A DNA stretch of 64,000 nucleotides from Scylla paramamosain (taxonomy: Eukaryota; Arthropoda; Malacostraca; Decapoda; Portunidae): assembly GCF_035594125.1 (NCBI RefSeq), contig NC_087191.1, positions 12,266,967-12,330,966 of the forward strand, given 5' to 3'. The translations under genes and the position numbers were made by a program. The notes beneath the pieces were generated by a model, which saw only the letters and a program-made list of their open reading frames with translations, was not told the origin of the DNA and did no database searches. Positions 30,576 to 40,574 of this stretch are shown piece by piece (the stretch's first letter is position 1; every line of letters starts with the position of its first letter).

Positions 30576-30815
30576 GTTAACAAAGTAACACCATTAGTCT
30601 TACCTGGCCTTGCTGTATTTGCTAATATAACCACAGCATTAGTGTTATTTGGGCTCGCTGTGTCTGCTAATATAACCACAGCATTAATCTTACTTGCCCT
30701 TGCTGTATTTGCTAATATAACCACAGCATTAGTGTTATTTGGGCTTGCTGTGGCTGCTAATATAACCACAGCATCAATCTTATTTGCCCTTGCTGTGGCT
30801 GATGCTAATAGAGTA
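30576..30815. repeat. 45-bp tandem repeat with alternating subtypes
   Basis: GCTAATATAACC recurs at 30621, 30666, 30711 and 30756, exactly 45 bp apart. Because 45 is a multiple of three, the array stays open and would encode 15-residue hydrophobic repeats (ANITTALVLFGLAVS-like). Subtypes GTGTTATTTGGG and ATCTTACTTGCCC alternate, giving a 90-bp higher-order unit. I treat it as a satellite. Confidence 0.8.
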
Positions 30816-30819
30816 TAAT

Positions 30820-33022
30820 CACAATATTAATCTGATATTTGGAGCTGTCAGGGATGGATGCATAGATATTCACATACTGTATATATAGTAAGATAGAGAG
30901 AGTAATTCTGAAATGAAATCTGCTCTCATTAACTCTACATTTCCTTCATTCCACTCATAGTTTGTCTACACATGACACTCAAATCATAGTAACAAATACA
31001 TAATAGGAGAAAAGACGAGACAATAACAACACATGATAAAAAAAAAGACAACACACACAAAGTTGGCAAAGAAAAAAATGAAAGATACCCGAAGATTTAT
31101 TTCAATAACAATTATATTTGAGTATATAAACATTGCTACATAAATAACGGGATAGACAAGAAAGTACAGCCGTGGGTATTACTCTACCAAGCAGCAGCCG
31201 AGTGTTGCAGCCAAGGCAGCGCTGCACCCCGGCACAACACAGCACGGCACAGCACACCCGCAGCGGTGCCCAGGTGTGCCGTCCCTGTAGTACTGTGGTG
31301 TATGTACGAATGCACGATCGTCTCCACTGATGCGTATTTACATAGAAAAATATTACGAGCATGAAAGTGAAATAATCTGTTATGGCGAAACGCGACACGG
31401 ACAGACAGACAGACAGGCGCCCCAAGAAATGATGTCATAATGTTCACTAAATTTAGCACAAACTGAATAAAGACTAATGCACAGACTCGCGCACTGCTCT
31501 ATAATGACCCGACCCCATTGCTGCCTCACAAATTTTCACGCTGGATAAACTTCCTCATAATCACCTTTTCTTTATACATTAAGAGTTGTGACTGATTGTA
31601 TTTTTGACGAGAGACATAACGCAGCTCATTTCCCGCCGTGTGGTGAGATACTGAATATTTTTTGACGCGTGGATATTTGACGCTTCTTATTATTATTACT
31701 TCTGACAGGTGGAGGTTTTACACTGGCTATATATAAGAAGAAAAGGTGTGACACTAATAATTTCTGACAAGTTGAAGGTCAGATGTTAATTTTTAGTGAA
31801 GCAGCACAATGTGACATCACTGCTCGCGGCAACTGCACAGTCACGGTTAGGAGGCAAACAACACACCACACTCACTTCCTCTGTGTTTAACTTAACTTCC
31901 AGTCTGAGCTAAGAAAGTACAGCCAGGTTTTAAGGAGACTGGTAAATCCTTCTCTCTATTTTTGTCTAGTTCTCTGCGCAAAAAAATCCATCACCAGGTT
32001 TTGTTAACTATTCAAAAATCTCTTCTCTCGATCTAGTTTTCTCTCAATCTCAATGCTTCACTTAACAACCTCCCTATGCACTTTGCTTTCTCAGTCTTAG
32101 TCCTCTCTTCCTCTCTGTATCTAGTTTTCTCTCAGTCTCAATGCTTTACCTAACAATCTCTCTCTCTGCACTTTGCTTTCTCACAATTTAACTCCTCCCT
32201 TCCTCTCTGTATCTAGTTTTCTCTCAATCTCAATGCTTTACTTAACAATCTCTCTCTGCACTTATTTTCCTCTCAATCTTTCAACCCTGTGTCCTCTCGG
32301 CTAATAATCACAGCCAGGTTTTGTAAGGACAATCAGTAAATCCTTTTCTCTCTGTACTTGTTTTCTCCCACATTCTCAAGCCCTCTGACCTAAGAATCTA
32401 AAACATCCCACAGAACTTACACCTTTCACTGCTATCTAGTACACTCTTCCTTAATTACTAACCACTCTGAGACATCTTCACTCGTTCTACAGCCACCTCC
32501 AATCATTAAACTAACTACCAACTGCAAAATGTATTCTTTTTAAATCCCCCTTCCTTCTTGCAGATGCTAATAAAGATTGTGTACATTAATCCCACTGTTA
32601 ATTGAATGGATTAATGCAGGAGACACAAAACATAGCTAGTGGGTGTGTGTGATGCTGCCTGACTTGTAACCACGACTGCACCTCCCCCAACGTCCTTAAC
32701 CACCTTCACGCCCCCTCGTCCCTGCCGCCAAATATCAAATCCTCACCAGGGACAACACACTAAGAGGAAACGAATACTCTAGGTGGCTGGCGTCGCTCTA
32801 CAAACTCCTGTACCAATGAGGGAAACCGACAACTTCACTCCACTTGTGCACAATTAATCTGGTGGGTCACAAGGCCATCACTGTAGTCCCTTCTGAGTTA
32901 CCCCACAAAGGATGACCTGCTGGCCTTCCTGTGACCTCCCTTAAGTTTGTGTGGATGGATTTTTGTTGGTGTTTGGTGTTTCAAGTTTTCAACAGCACTA
33001 TTTGAGGCTGGAATCTGTGCAA

Positions 33023-33061
<39 letters not shown>

Positions 33062-33309
33062 AAATAATAGTAGTATGACAGACAAAATAATACACATCTT
33101 TTAATTTGTGCCACTACTTGAGATTGGAAATAGCAGTAGCAGAAATAGTATGATTAGAAGTCGTAGGATTAGAGTTAGGAGGAGGAGGAGGAGAAGGAGG
33201 AAGAGGAAGAAGAGGAGGAGGACCAGTACAAACAAAAGCAAATAAATCAATACTTTCCACATTTGCATTAAAAATAAAGAATATCACTACACTGCTACTT
33301 GGAAACTGT

Positions 33310-33401
<92 letters not shown>

Positions 33402-33981
33402 CAGGTAGCATATTTTTTCCTCTCCACAGAAAGAAAAGTTAGTAATGAATAGTAAAAAAATGTTTCATTACCACTACAAACGCTCTCTCGTACTTCACCA
33501 GCCATCAACTCTCAACGCAGACATAATGGGAGAAAAAGTAAACTCCCCCATTGACCAAACAGAAGCTGGTAATCACAATCAAGGTAGACGAAAAATTTAA
33601 GATTGCAACTTGGAAAAACCCTCGAAATTTCACTCGTTACGAATTCTCAGCAAGGAAAAAAACACAGGACCCACAAATTAAACCTTCAAACAAGCTAATG
33701 AATACGACCATGGTAGGTGAAAAAAATATTCAGATTACTTCAAGACTCTCTCAAAATCTTAGTAGTTAAGAATTCCTCACACAGACACAGAAGGACCCAA
33801 TCACACCTTCACTCCTGCAGTAACAGTTGAAAAAATGATCATGGTACTTCCTCCTCTTTCTCCTCCTCCTCTTCTTCCTTCTTCTTCTTGCTCCTCTTCT
33901 TTGGCATGACTGTTTGTGGTTGTCTAGTTAATTAATCTTCATCTTTTCTTCTCTAAATGATTCATATAGTGATTAAACATC
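30820..33981. other. Gene-less repeat region before the LTR element
   Basis: I see no exon. AATAAA on the minus strand at about 31097-31102 might end an unseen minus-strand gene. At about 32031-32300 a tandem repeat of roughly 90 bp has copies beginning ATCTAGTTTT at 32031, 32119 and 32211. (TAG)n arrays lie near 33024-33060 and 33310-33402. Small open frames here lack recognisable domains. Confidence 0.65.
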
Positions 33982-33986
33982 ATCTC

Positions 33987-34215
33987 TGTGTGGTTGTTAG
34001 CTAGTTGTGTGAACGAGTGAATGAGCGAGACTTGTGTGAGGCATGAATACGTGTATGAGTGAACGAGCTAGGCTTCAGTCATAAGTGTTAAGTGGAAGTG
34101 CGCGGCCTGGCGCCGGGAGATCACCTACCTCCAGCCCTCTGTTCACACCTTCTGTGAATAAACACCTGCACTGTTACCTGCGTTTCCTGTGCCCCTGCTG
34201 GTCAAGAGTCGAACA
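33987..34215 (+). repeat. 5' LTR
   Basis: The 5' long terminal repeat, with TG...CA ends. AATAAA at 34157-34162 probably marks the R region. It is identical by eye to 38795-39023. Confidence 0.95.
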
Positions 34216-34264
34216 TGGCGCAGTGAGTAGGATCAGGACAAGGCTGCAGTGGGTACGGCGCAGA

Positions 34265-37200
34265 ATGGAGAAGCAGTTGGAGGCGCTGGCTGCCCTGCTA
34301 GCGCGACAGTCGGAGCAGAGTCAGGCTCGCGAGGAGCGTTTAACCCAGCTGCTGGAGAGAGTGGGGACACAAGCTCCCAGTCGCACCACGGCGAGCAATG
34401 AAGGCGAAACCACAGCCCGCAGCACGTCTACCCAGGGCGCGAGGTTCCCGACGTCCGCCACCATCATTCCTCACTTAACGGCGTCAGCATCTTTACGTGA
34501 GTTCGACACGTGGCGCCATAAGTTTGAAGGATACGTAACCCTCGCCAGGATAGACTGTCTCTCCCTGGCTGAGCAGAGGGCGGCACTCGCTGCTGTCCTA
34601 GACGACGAGTGGACCCGTACACTTCGCTACGGGATAAGCTTACCGAGAGACGCGGAGTTAAGAACCATCCTCGATGCAATGTGTGAGTACCTGCGAAGCC
34701 AGCGCAACATCATCATGGATAGAAGAGACTTCTACTCCCGCGTGCAAGAAACGCAAGAAGGTTTTGACGACTTTTTATGTGCTGTAAAGGAAATCGCCAA
34801 TTTCTGTGACTTTTGCGACCAGTGCATAAACCATCAGCTGCGTGACAGAATTGTCGTTGGGACACGAGACGAAGTGGCTCTGAAACGCATGCTGGAAAAC
34901 AAGAAACTCACCCTTGAAAACGCCATAGATATTTGCAGAGCATCAGAGAGCGCTAACCAGTGTAGTGCAGTACTAAGGGGCGGCTCTCACTCTTCGAGCC
35001 ATGGTGTGAACGCTGTCTCGAACTACAGGAAGGGCAGTTTCGGGGGCTCAAGCCCCACGGGCTGTTATCGTTGTGGCAAAGATTGTCGCAGTGACAAAAG
35101 GGGATGCCAGGCAATAGATAAAGTGTGTCGTAACTGCGGGAAAAGAGGGCATTTTGCGAGTGTATGTCAGCAGACAGTGAGGAAACGACGAGGAGCTTCG
35201 AGGAGTTCCTCAACTGTCTCTCCTCATCGCGGTGCAGGCCCGAGGCGGGGAGCCAGTGCCAGTGTATACCAGCTCTTATCAGGCGTATACACAAAGACGG
35301 TGACGGCACGACCTGCGCCCCAGGTGCTCATTACCGCCACACATCCCGCTGGAAGAGACAAGATTACGTGGACTCCTGACTCTGGGGCCGAAACGACCGT
35401 TATTGGCCTCGACACGGCAACACTCCTTGGAATCCCGCCCTCCAGCTTGGCGCCCGCTGATGGTGATGGACTTTATGCTGCCGGTAATCACCCCCTCACC
35501 TGTGTAGGAACTTTCTCGTCGCACTTGCAACTGGGCGACAGGGAAGCTGAGACTGTTGTGAGCGTGGTGAAGGAGGTGAAGGGGGCGCTGCTTAGCTGGT
35601 ACGATTCCATCGCTCTCGGAATCCTCCCCGAAGATTTTCCGGCTCAAATCCGACCGCTACGCAGGGAAGAACAGCACACCGGCAACAGCTCCATCAAGTA
35701 CCCGACCGCCTCGCAGCCACCTCTATCTACGCCCACAGAAGTGATCAGCTGGCCTCATTCCTACGACCCAACGCCACAGCAGCGTGCGGGGCACGCTGCT
35801 GCTGTGATCAAGGCCTTTCCCAGCGTCTTCGAAGCAAAGGAAGGTTTACGTGCAATGGCTGGTGGATCCATGGCCATCGAGTTGACAGACGACGCTCGAC
35901 CCTTCGCCGTAACAGCATCTCGTACAATCCCTTACAATTGGCGTGAAGAAATTAAGAGCCAGTTGGAAGAGCTGCTTAACAAGGGAATCATCGAGAGTGT
36001 GGACTACCCTACGGCATGGTGCCACCCCATCGTGCCTGTCCCAAAAAAGACATCTGGTGTAAGGCTGTGTGTTGACCTGACACGACTCAACCGTTACGTG
36101 AAGAGGCCCGTGTATCCAGTGCGCTCACCTCATGACGCCATCGCCTCGATCGGGACCGGAGCAGTTTGGTTCACCACTCTTGATGCCAAGATGGGGTATT
36201 TTCAAGTCCCCATTAGAGAAGAAGACCAGGATTTAACCTGCTTCATAACACCTTGGGGTCGGTACAAGTTTCGGCGAGCGGTTATGGGTCTCGTCTCGTC
36301 TGGAGACGAGTATAACCGTCGAGGAGACCAAGCTCTCGGCGACATACCTAACACCATCAAGATCGTGGACGACATCCTGGCCTATGACTCCACCTACAGT
36401 GCGCACTTAGCCCATGTCATTCAGATTGTGCGGCGGTGTGACCAGCACGGCATCACTCTCAACCCACAGAAGTTTACATTCGCGGAAAGAGTGGTAGATT
36501 ACTGTGGTTACTCTGTTTCTGGACAAGGCTACACGACAGACTCAAAGAAAGTTAAGGCAATCTCTGACTTCCCACGACCACAGCACATCACCGACTTACG
36601 ATCATTCATGGGTCTTACAAACCAGCTTGGAAGCTTTTCTCCTGCTGTGGCTGCAGCTGCACAACCCCTCAGAGATCTCTTACGCCCGAAGAACAGTTGG
36701 TGCTGGTCTCCTAACCATGAAGAGGCGTTTGAGAAGGTGAAACAGTGTCTCGTCAGCCCACCTGTCTTGGCATACTTCGACCCATCATTACCAACGATGC
36801 TACAGACTGACGCCTCAAGGATGCACGGATTTGGATTCGTTCTCCTGCAGAAGCACAGTGACCAGTGGAAGATGGTGCAATGCGGGTCAAGATTTGTTAC
36901 AGACACAGAGAGCCGCTATGCAGTAATAGAGTTGGAAATGGCTGCAATCGTCTGGGCAGTCAGGAAATGTGGCACCTACCTGAAAGGACTCCCTCACTTC
37001 GATCTAGTGCTCGACCACCGCCCGCTGATACCTCTCCTCAATAGCAAGTTGTTGGGAGAAATAGAGAACCTGCGGCTGCAGCGCATGAGGGAGAAGCTTG
37101 CTCAGTATTCTTTCACAGCAAGCTGGCAAAAGGGATCGACACACTGTGTGCCCGACGCCCTCTCACGTGCTCCAGTACAGGACCCAGTGGAGGAAGAGGA

Positions 37201-38656
37201 TGCTGCTACTTCTGGTGACCTCGACCCTCTCCACTCAGCGGTCATCTCAGCGTTATCTGCCACCAATGAGGACGGCGTCCGCTTAGCACCACTCCAGGAT
37301 CAGACTGTGGAAATGGTACGTGCCGCAGCAGCAAGAGACGGGGAGTACTGCTTGCTCAAGAACGTCATCATCGAGGGCTTCCCTGATCATTGCCACGACC
37401 TCGATCACCGCTTGCGTACGTACTGGCCGGTGCGCAGTCTGCTGGCCGTAGACGACGACCTGGTGGTTTACGGGCCGAGGCTTCTTATTCCTCACAGCCT
37501 CCGCCGAGAAACACTAGAGCGACTCCATGACAGTCATCAGGGGATGGAGCGCACCAAGCGACGGGCCCGACAAACGGTGTACTGGCCTGGTATGGACAGA
37601 GACGTTGAGAACGTCGTTTCTGGATGCTCACTATGCCGTCCACTCCTACCAAGCCAAGCCAACGAACCTCTCTGGCAGGACACGGACACACCCAGCAGGG
37701 TGTTTGAGTCAGTTTCTGCAGACTACTTCCACGCAGCAGGCCGTACATACCTCGTGTATGTAGATCGCTTGTCTGGGTGGCCTCACGTGTCTGCATGCTC
37801 ACGTCCAGCATCGGCTGATCAGCTCGTTCGTGTCCTTCGGGGTGTGTTCGCCGACACGGGCGTGCCTGTTCTCCTGAGGACTGACGGTGGACCGCAGTTC
37901 ACTTCTTCATCGGTACGGCGCTTCCTGGCTCGATGGGGGGTGGAGCATCGTGTATCTTCACCTCATTATCCACGCTCCAATGGTCACGCCGAGGCAGCGG
38001 TCAAGTCCGTGAAGAAGCTGATCCTCACGACCACACAGCAGGGACACCTGGACGAGGATGCGTTCGCTCGCGGGTTGCTGGAACTGCGCAACACTCCGAG
38101 GGCGGAAGGGCGATCACCAGCACAAGTCCTCTTCGGTCATCCTATGAGGTCCTGTGTCCCGGCTCATCATCGCTCATACGCTCAGCAGTGGCAGCGCGCT
38201 GCTGATGAGTGCGACGCCAAGGCAGAGCGACTGAGGAAGAAAGCGAAACTTCGCCACGACGCGTCCGCCCGTACTCTTCCTCTCCTGCACCTCGGTGGCC
38301 ACGTCGACGTTCAAGATCACACGACAGGCCTCTGGGATCGCCTGGGTGTCATCGTGGCTGTTGGGCGAAGGAGAGACTACCTCATCAAGATGGGCAGCGG
38401 TCGCGTGATGTGGCGTAATAGAAGACACCTACGCCCACACAGACCTCTTGCTCCCCTTCCTGTCGAGCAGCACACCGCTCATGGCGGTGCAGCGCTTCAG
38501 CATCAGGGTCACGAGGAACACCACCATCCCGGCAGCCCGGAGCATCAGGGTAACGGGGTACACCGTGGCCGAGAGCAACCAGAGCGTCGAAGCAGCCGAC
38601 AGCGTAGGGAGCCGAGACGACTGCAGGTGCGGTGGCACCGTAGCACCTACGATTAG
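34265..38656 (+). CDS. Ty3/gypsy gag-pol polyprotein, intact frame
   Basis: The frame encodes 1463 residues from the ATG at 34265; the frame is open further upstream into the LTR, but the ATG after the primer-binding site is the sensible start. Order of domains: Gag with an N-terminal Gln/Glu-rich coiled-coil segment; a Cys-rich cluster ending in a CCHC zinc knuckle (CRNCGKRGHFASVC, about 35128-35169); protease with DSGAETTVIG (about 35378-35407); reverse transcriptase with a VDD catalytic box (KIVDDILAY, about 36358-36384); RNase H beginning LQTDAS (about 36800); integrase HHCC zinc region ending CSLC (about 37627); the D,D,E core (SADYFH, RTDGGPQF, NGHAEA); and a basic C-terminal tail. Gag and Pol are in one frame, so no frameshift is used. 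No stop or frame break was seen, so the copy may still be able to express protein. No envelope gene is present. Confidence 0.93.
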   Translation: MEKQLEALAALLARQSEQSQAREERLTQLLERVGTQAPSRTTASNEGETTARSTSTQGARFPTSATIIPHLTASASLREFDTWRHKFEGYVTLARIDCLSLAEQRAALAAVLDDEWTRTLRYGISLPRDAELRTILDAMCEYLRSQRNIIMDRRDFYSRVQETQEGFDDFLCAVKEIANFCDFCDQCINHQLRDRIVVGTRDEVALKRMLENKKLTLENAIDICRASESANQCSAVLRGGSHSSSHGVNAVSNYRKGSFGGSSPTGCYRCGKDCRSDKRGCQAIDKVCRNCGKRGHFASVCQQTVRKRRGASRSSSTVSPHRGAGPRRGASASVYQLLSGVYTKTVTARPAPQVLITATHPAGRDKITWTPDSGAETTVIGLDTATLLGIPPSSLAPADGDGLYAAGNHPLTCVGTFSSHLQLGDREAETVVSVVKEVKGALLSWYDSIALGILPEDFPAQIRPLRREEQHTGNSSIKYPTASQPPLSTPTEVISWPHSYDPTPQQRAGHAAAVIKAFPSVFEAKEGLRAMAGGSMAIELTDDARPFAVTASRTIPYNWREEIKSQLEELLNKGIIESVDYPTAWCHPIVPVPKKTSGVRLCVDLTRLNRYVKRPVYPVRSPHDAIASIGTGAVWFTTLDAKMGYFQVPIREEDQDLTCFITPWGRYKFRRAVMGLVSSGDEYNRRGDQALGDIPNTIKIVDDILAYDSTYSAHLAHVIQIVRRCDQHGITLNPQKFTFAERVVDYCGYSVSGQGYTTDSKKVKAISDFPRPQHITDLRSFMGLTNQLGSFSPAVAAAAQPLRDLLRPKNSWCWSPNHEEAFEKVKQCLVSPPVLAYFDPSLPTMLQTDASRMHGFGFVLLQKHSDQWKMVQCGSRFVTDTESRYAVIELEMAAIVWAVRKCGTYLKGLPHFDLVLDHRPLIPLLNSKLLGEIENLRLQRMREKLAQYSFTASWQKGSTHCVPDALSRAPVQDPVEEEDAATSGDLDPLHSAVISALSATNEDGVRLAPLQDQTVEMVRAAAARDGEYCLLKNVIIEGFPDHCHDLDHRLRTYWPVRSLLAVDDDLVVYGPRLLIPHSLRRETLERLHDSHQGMERTKRRARQTVYWPGMDRDVENVVSGCSLCRPLLPSQANEPLWQDTDTPSRVFESVSADYFHAAGRTYLVYVDRLSGWPHVSACSRPASADQLVRVLRGVFADTGVPVLLRTDGGPQFTSSSVRRFLARWGVEHRVSSPHYPRSNGHAEAAVKSVKKLILTTTQQGHLDEDAFARGLLELRNTPRAEGRSPAQVLFGHPMRSCVPAHHRSYAQQWQRAADECDAKAERLRKKAKLRHDASARTLPLLHLGGHVDVQDHTTGLWDRLGVIVAVGRRRDYLIKMGSGRVMWRNRRHLRPHRPLAPLPVEQHTAHGGAALQHQGHEEHHHPGSPEHQGNGVHRGREQPERRSSRQRREPRRLQVRWHRSTYD

Positions 38657-38794
38657 TCGTACGTGTTCATTGTACGCTGTGTTTGTTTTGTGTATATGTA
38701 CCGTGTTTTCTGTACTTCAATCATTGTAACTTTGTTTCATGTGTTACGGTAGCCATAACAAAGATAAGGAATCTTCCTTATGTCTCGGGGGAGG

Positions 38795-39023
38795 TGTGTG
38801 GTTGTTAGCTAGTTGTGTGAACGAGTGAATGAGCGAGACTTGTGTGAGGCATGAATACGTGTATGAGTGAACGAGCTAGGCTTCAGTCATAAGTGTTAAG
38901 TGGAAGTGCGCGGCCTGGCGCCGGGAGATCACCTACCTCCAGCCCTCTGTTCACACCTTCTGTGAATAAACACCTGCACTGTTACCTGCGTTTCCTGTGC
39001 CCCTGCTGGTCAAGAGTCGAACA
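38795..39023 (+). repeat. 3' LTR
   Basis: The 3' long terminal repeat, preceded by the polypurine tract at 38786-38794 and followed by the target duplication ATCTC. Confidence 0.95.
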
Positions 39024-39028
39024 ATCTC

Positions 39029-40574
39029 CTCCTCCTCTTCCTCATTTCCTTTGAGGTGATTCTGTTTAAGGGTTGCCAGTAATCACCTCTCCTCTATTCC
39101 TTTATCCTCCTCCAGCTAACTCCAGCTTGAGATTACCCCAGACTACCCATCTTCATCTTCTGCTCCTCACTAGGGTTACAGTTAAGGGGAGCCACAGTGA
39201 ATACGCATCTTCTTCAGGCTGTTCCTTCAAGATTGCCACAGAAAACGGTAATTTCAACCTTCATCTTATTATTTTTTTGGTGGTTCTTGTTACAGATTGC
39301 CACAGAAAACGGTAAGCTCCACCTTCTCCTCCTCTTCCTCCTCCTCCTCCTCCTTTAGGCTGCTTCTATGTGGGATTGACAGCAGATCAAGTCTTTACCC
39401 TCTCTCCCTCCTGCCTCCACTGCGCCACTTGTCTCAACCCTCCACCTCTTGCCTTCTCTGTAAATTGCATCCTCACTACATCTGAACCACTTAACCTTGC
39501 ATTACCACACACCCCTGCACAAGTCCTCCTCCACTCCTTGCCTCTTCCTGCAGTGTTGGTTATGTCTTGTTACCACACGCCCCTGCACCAGTTCCTTCCT
39601 TGTTCTTTCATCTTCCACCAGTTCTTTCCTTCTCCTCCTTCATTTTGTCCTCTCCTTCCTTCACCAGTCCACTCCTCTTCCTTCTCCTTTCCTCCTCCTC
39701 CTCCTCCACTGTCAGTCCTCAAAGAAGCCTCATAATGTATATACAGTGTATAAAAAGCGTTATACACCAGAAGACACAGTATAAGTGAAACGAAACTCAA
39801 TTGGTGGGAAAAACGGAATTTGATATGATAAAAAAAAAAAAGAAAAAAAACATACCATATATCTTTGTTTCTTGTTTGTCAGGATCTCTTAACTGTTTCT
39901 TTCTTTCTTTATTTTCTTATTTTCCTGCTCCGTAAAATGTAAGTTCTTGACGGTTTCATTCTTAAGCGTAGAGATAAATATAATAACAAGCGCTTTCATT
40001 CCTTCATGAAAAAAAAAAAGCTTAATTAATCAAAAAAAAACTTATTCTATTCATCATAAACACAGGAAACTTAAAAAAAAAAAAAATACACATATATACA
40101 CACTGCACAGTTAAGAGATCCTGCTACAACAAAGAACAAAAAAAACAAAACCAACTCCAGCAGAAAATTAGACAAATAAGATACATTTCATCAATTCAGC
40201 AACAGAAAGGTGAAAGAACATCTGTTTGTGTGCCTTAAAATGATTATCACAATAAACGACAATAAATTACAGACTCACGCACACACACATACACACAGAC
40301 AGGACCCCCATCACATCTTACCCCTCGTGCATGTGTCAGCAAACCCCGCCAAACCTGACCAGTGACAAATAATCAAAGGTGACTGACCAAACACGCCGCC
40401 ACACGCCACAAAGACTTCTGCGGTACGTGACCTCCAACGCGCAACCCAGATGGCAAACCTCCACATCTCTCAGGGTTACGCGGCCTCCCAGGTCACACCG
40501 AGAAGGAAAATAAACTCGCCGATAAAACTGAAAAAACTATAGATGCCAGACACTGTGTACCTCGTAAGGGTAGC
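39029..40574. other. Intergenic region and probable 3' UTR of the TMUB-like gene
   Basis: There is no coding exon. The left part (39029-39740) is pyrimidine-rich low-complexity sequence containing two copies of GATTGCCACAGAAAACGGTAA (39232 and 39295, the second preceded by ACA). The right part is A-rich. AATAAA on the minus strand near 39907-39912 could end the gene that stops at 40575, but the distance makes this uncertain. Confidence 0.5.

Larger units (their letters stand above)
33987..39023 (+). mobile_element. Complete Ty3/gypsy-type LTR retrotransposon
   Basis: The element is 5037 bp. Its 229-bp LTRs (33987-34215 and 38795-39023) begin TGTGTGG and end GAACA, and by reading I find no difference between them. 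It is flanked by the 5-bp target duplication ATCTC at 33982-33986 and 39024-39028. A putative primer-binding site TGGCGCAGTGAG follows the 5' LTR at once; I cannot assign the tRNA. A purine tract CGGGGGAGG precedes the 3' LTR. AATAAA lies in each LTR (34157 and 38965). One uninterrupted gag-pol frame spans most of the interior. The order protease-RT-RNase H-integrase defines the Ty3/gypsy type. Confidence 0.95.

Noticed and set aside
31102..31459. Two overlapping minus-strand frames of about 100 codons rich in Cys/Ala
   Set aside because: They show no recognisable domain, splice support or start context, and two frames overlap equally well.
34464..38729. Antisense and out-of-frame open frames inside the LTR element
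   Set aside because: They are shadows of the single intact gag-pol frame and lack independent support.
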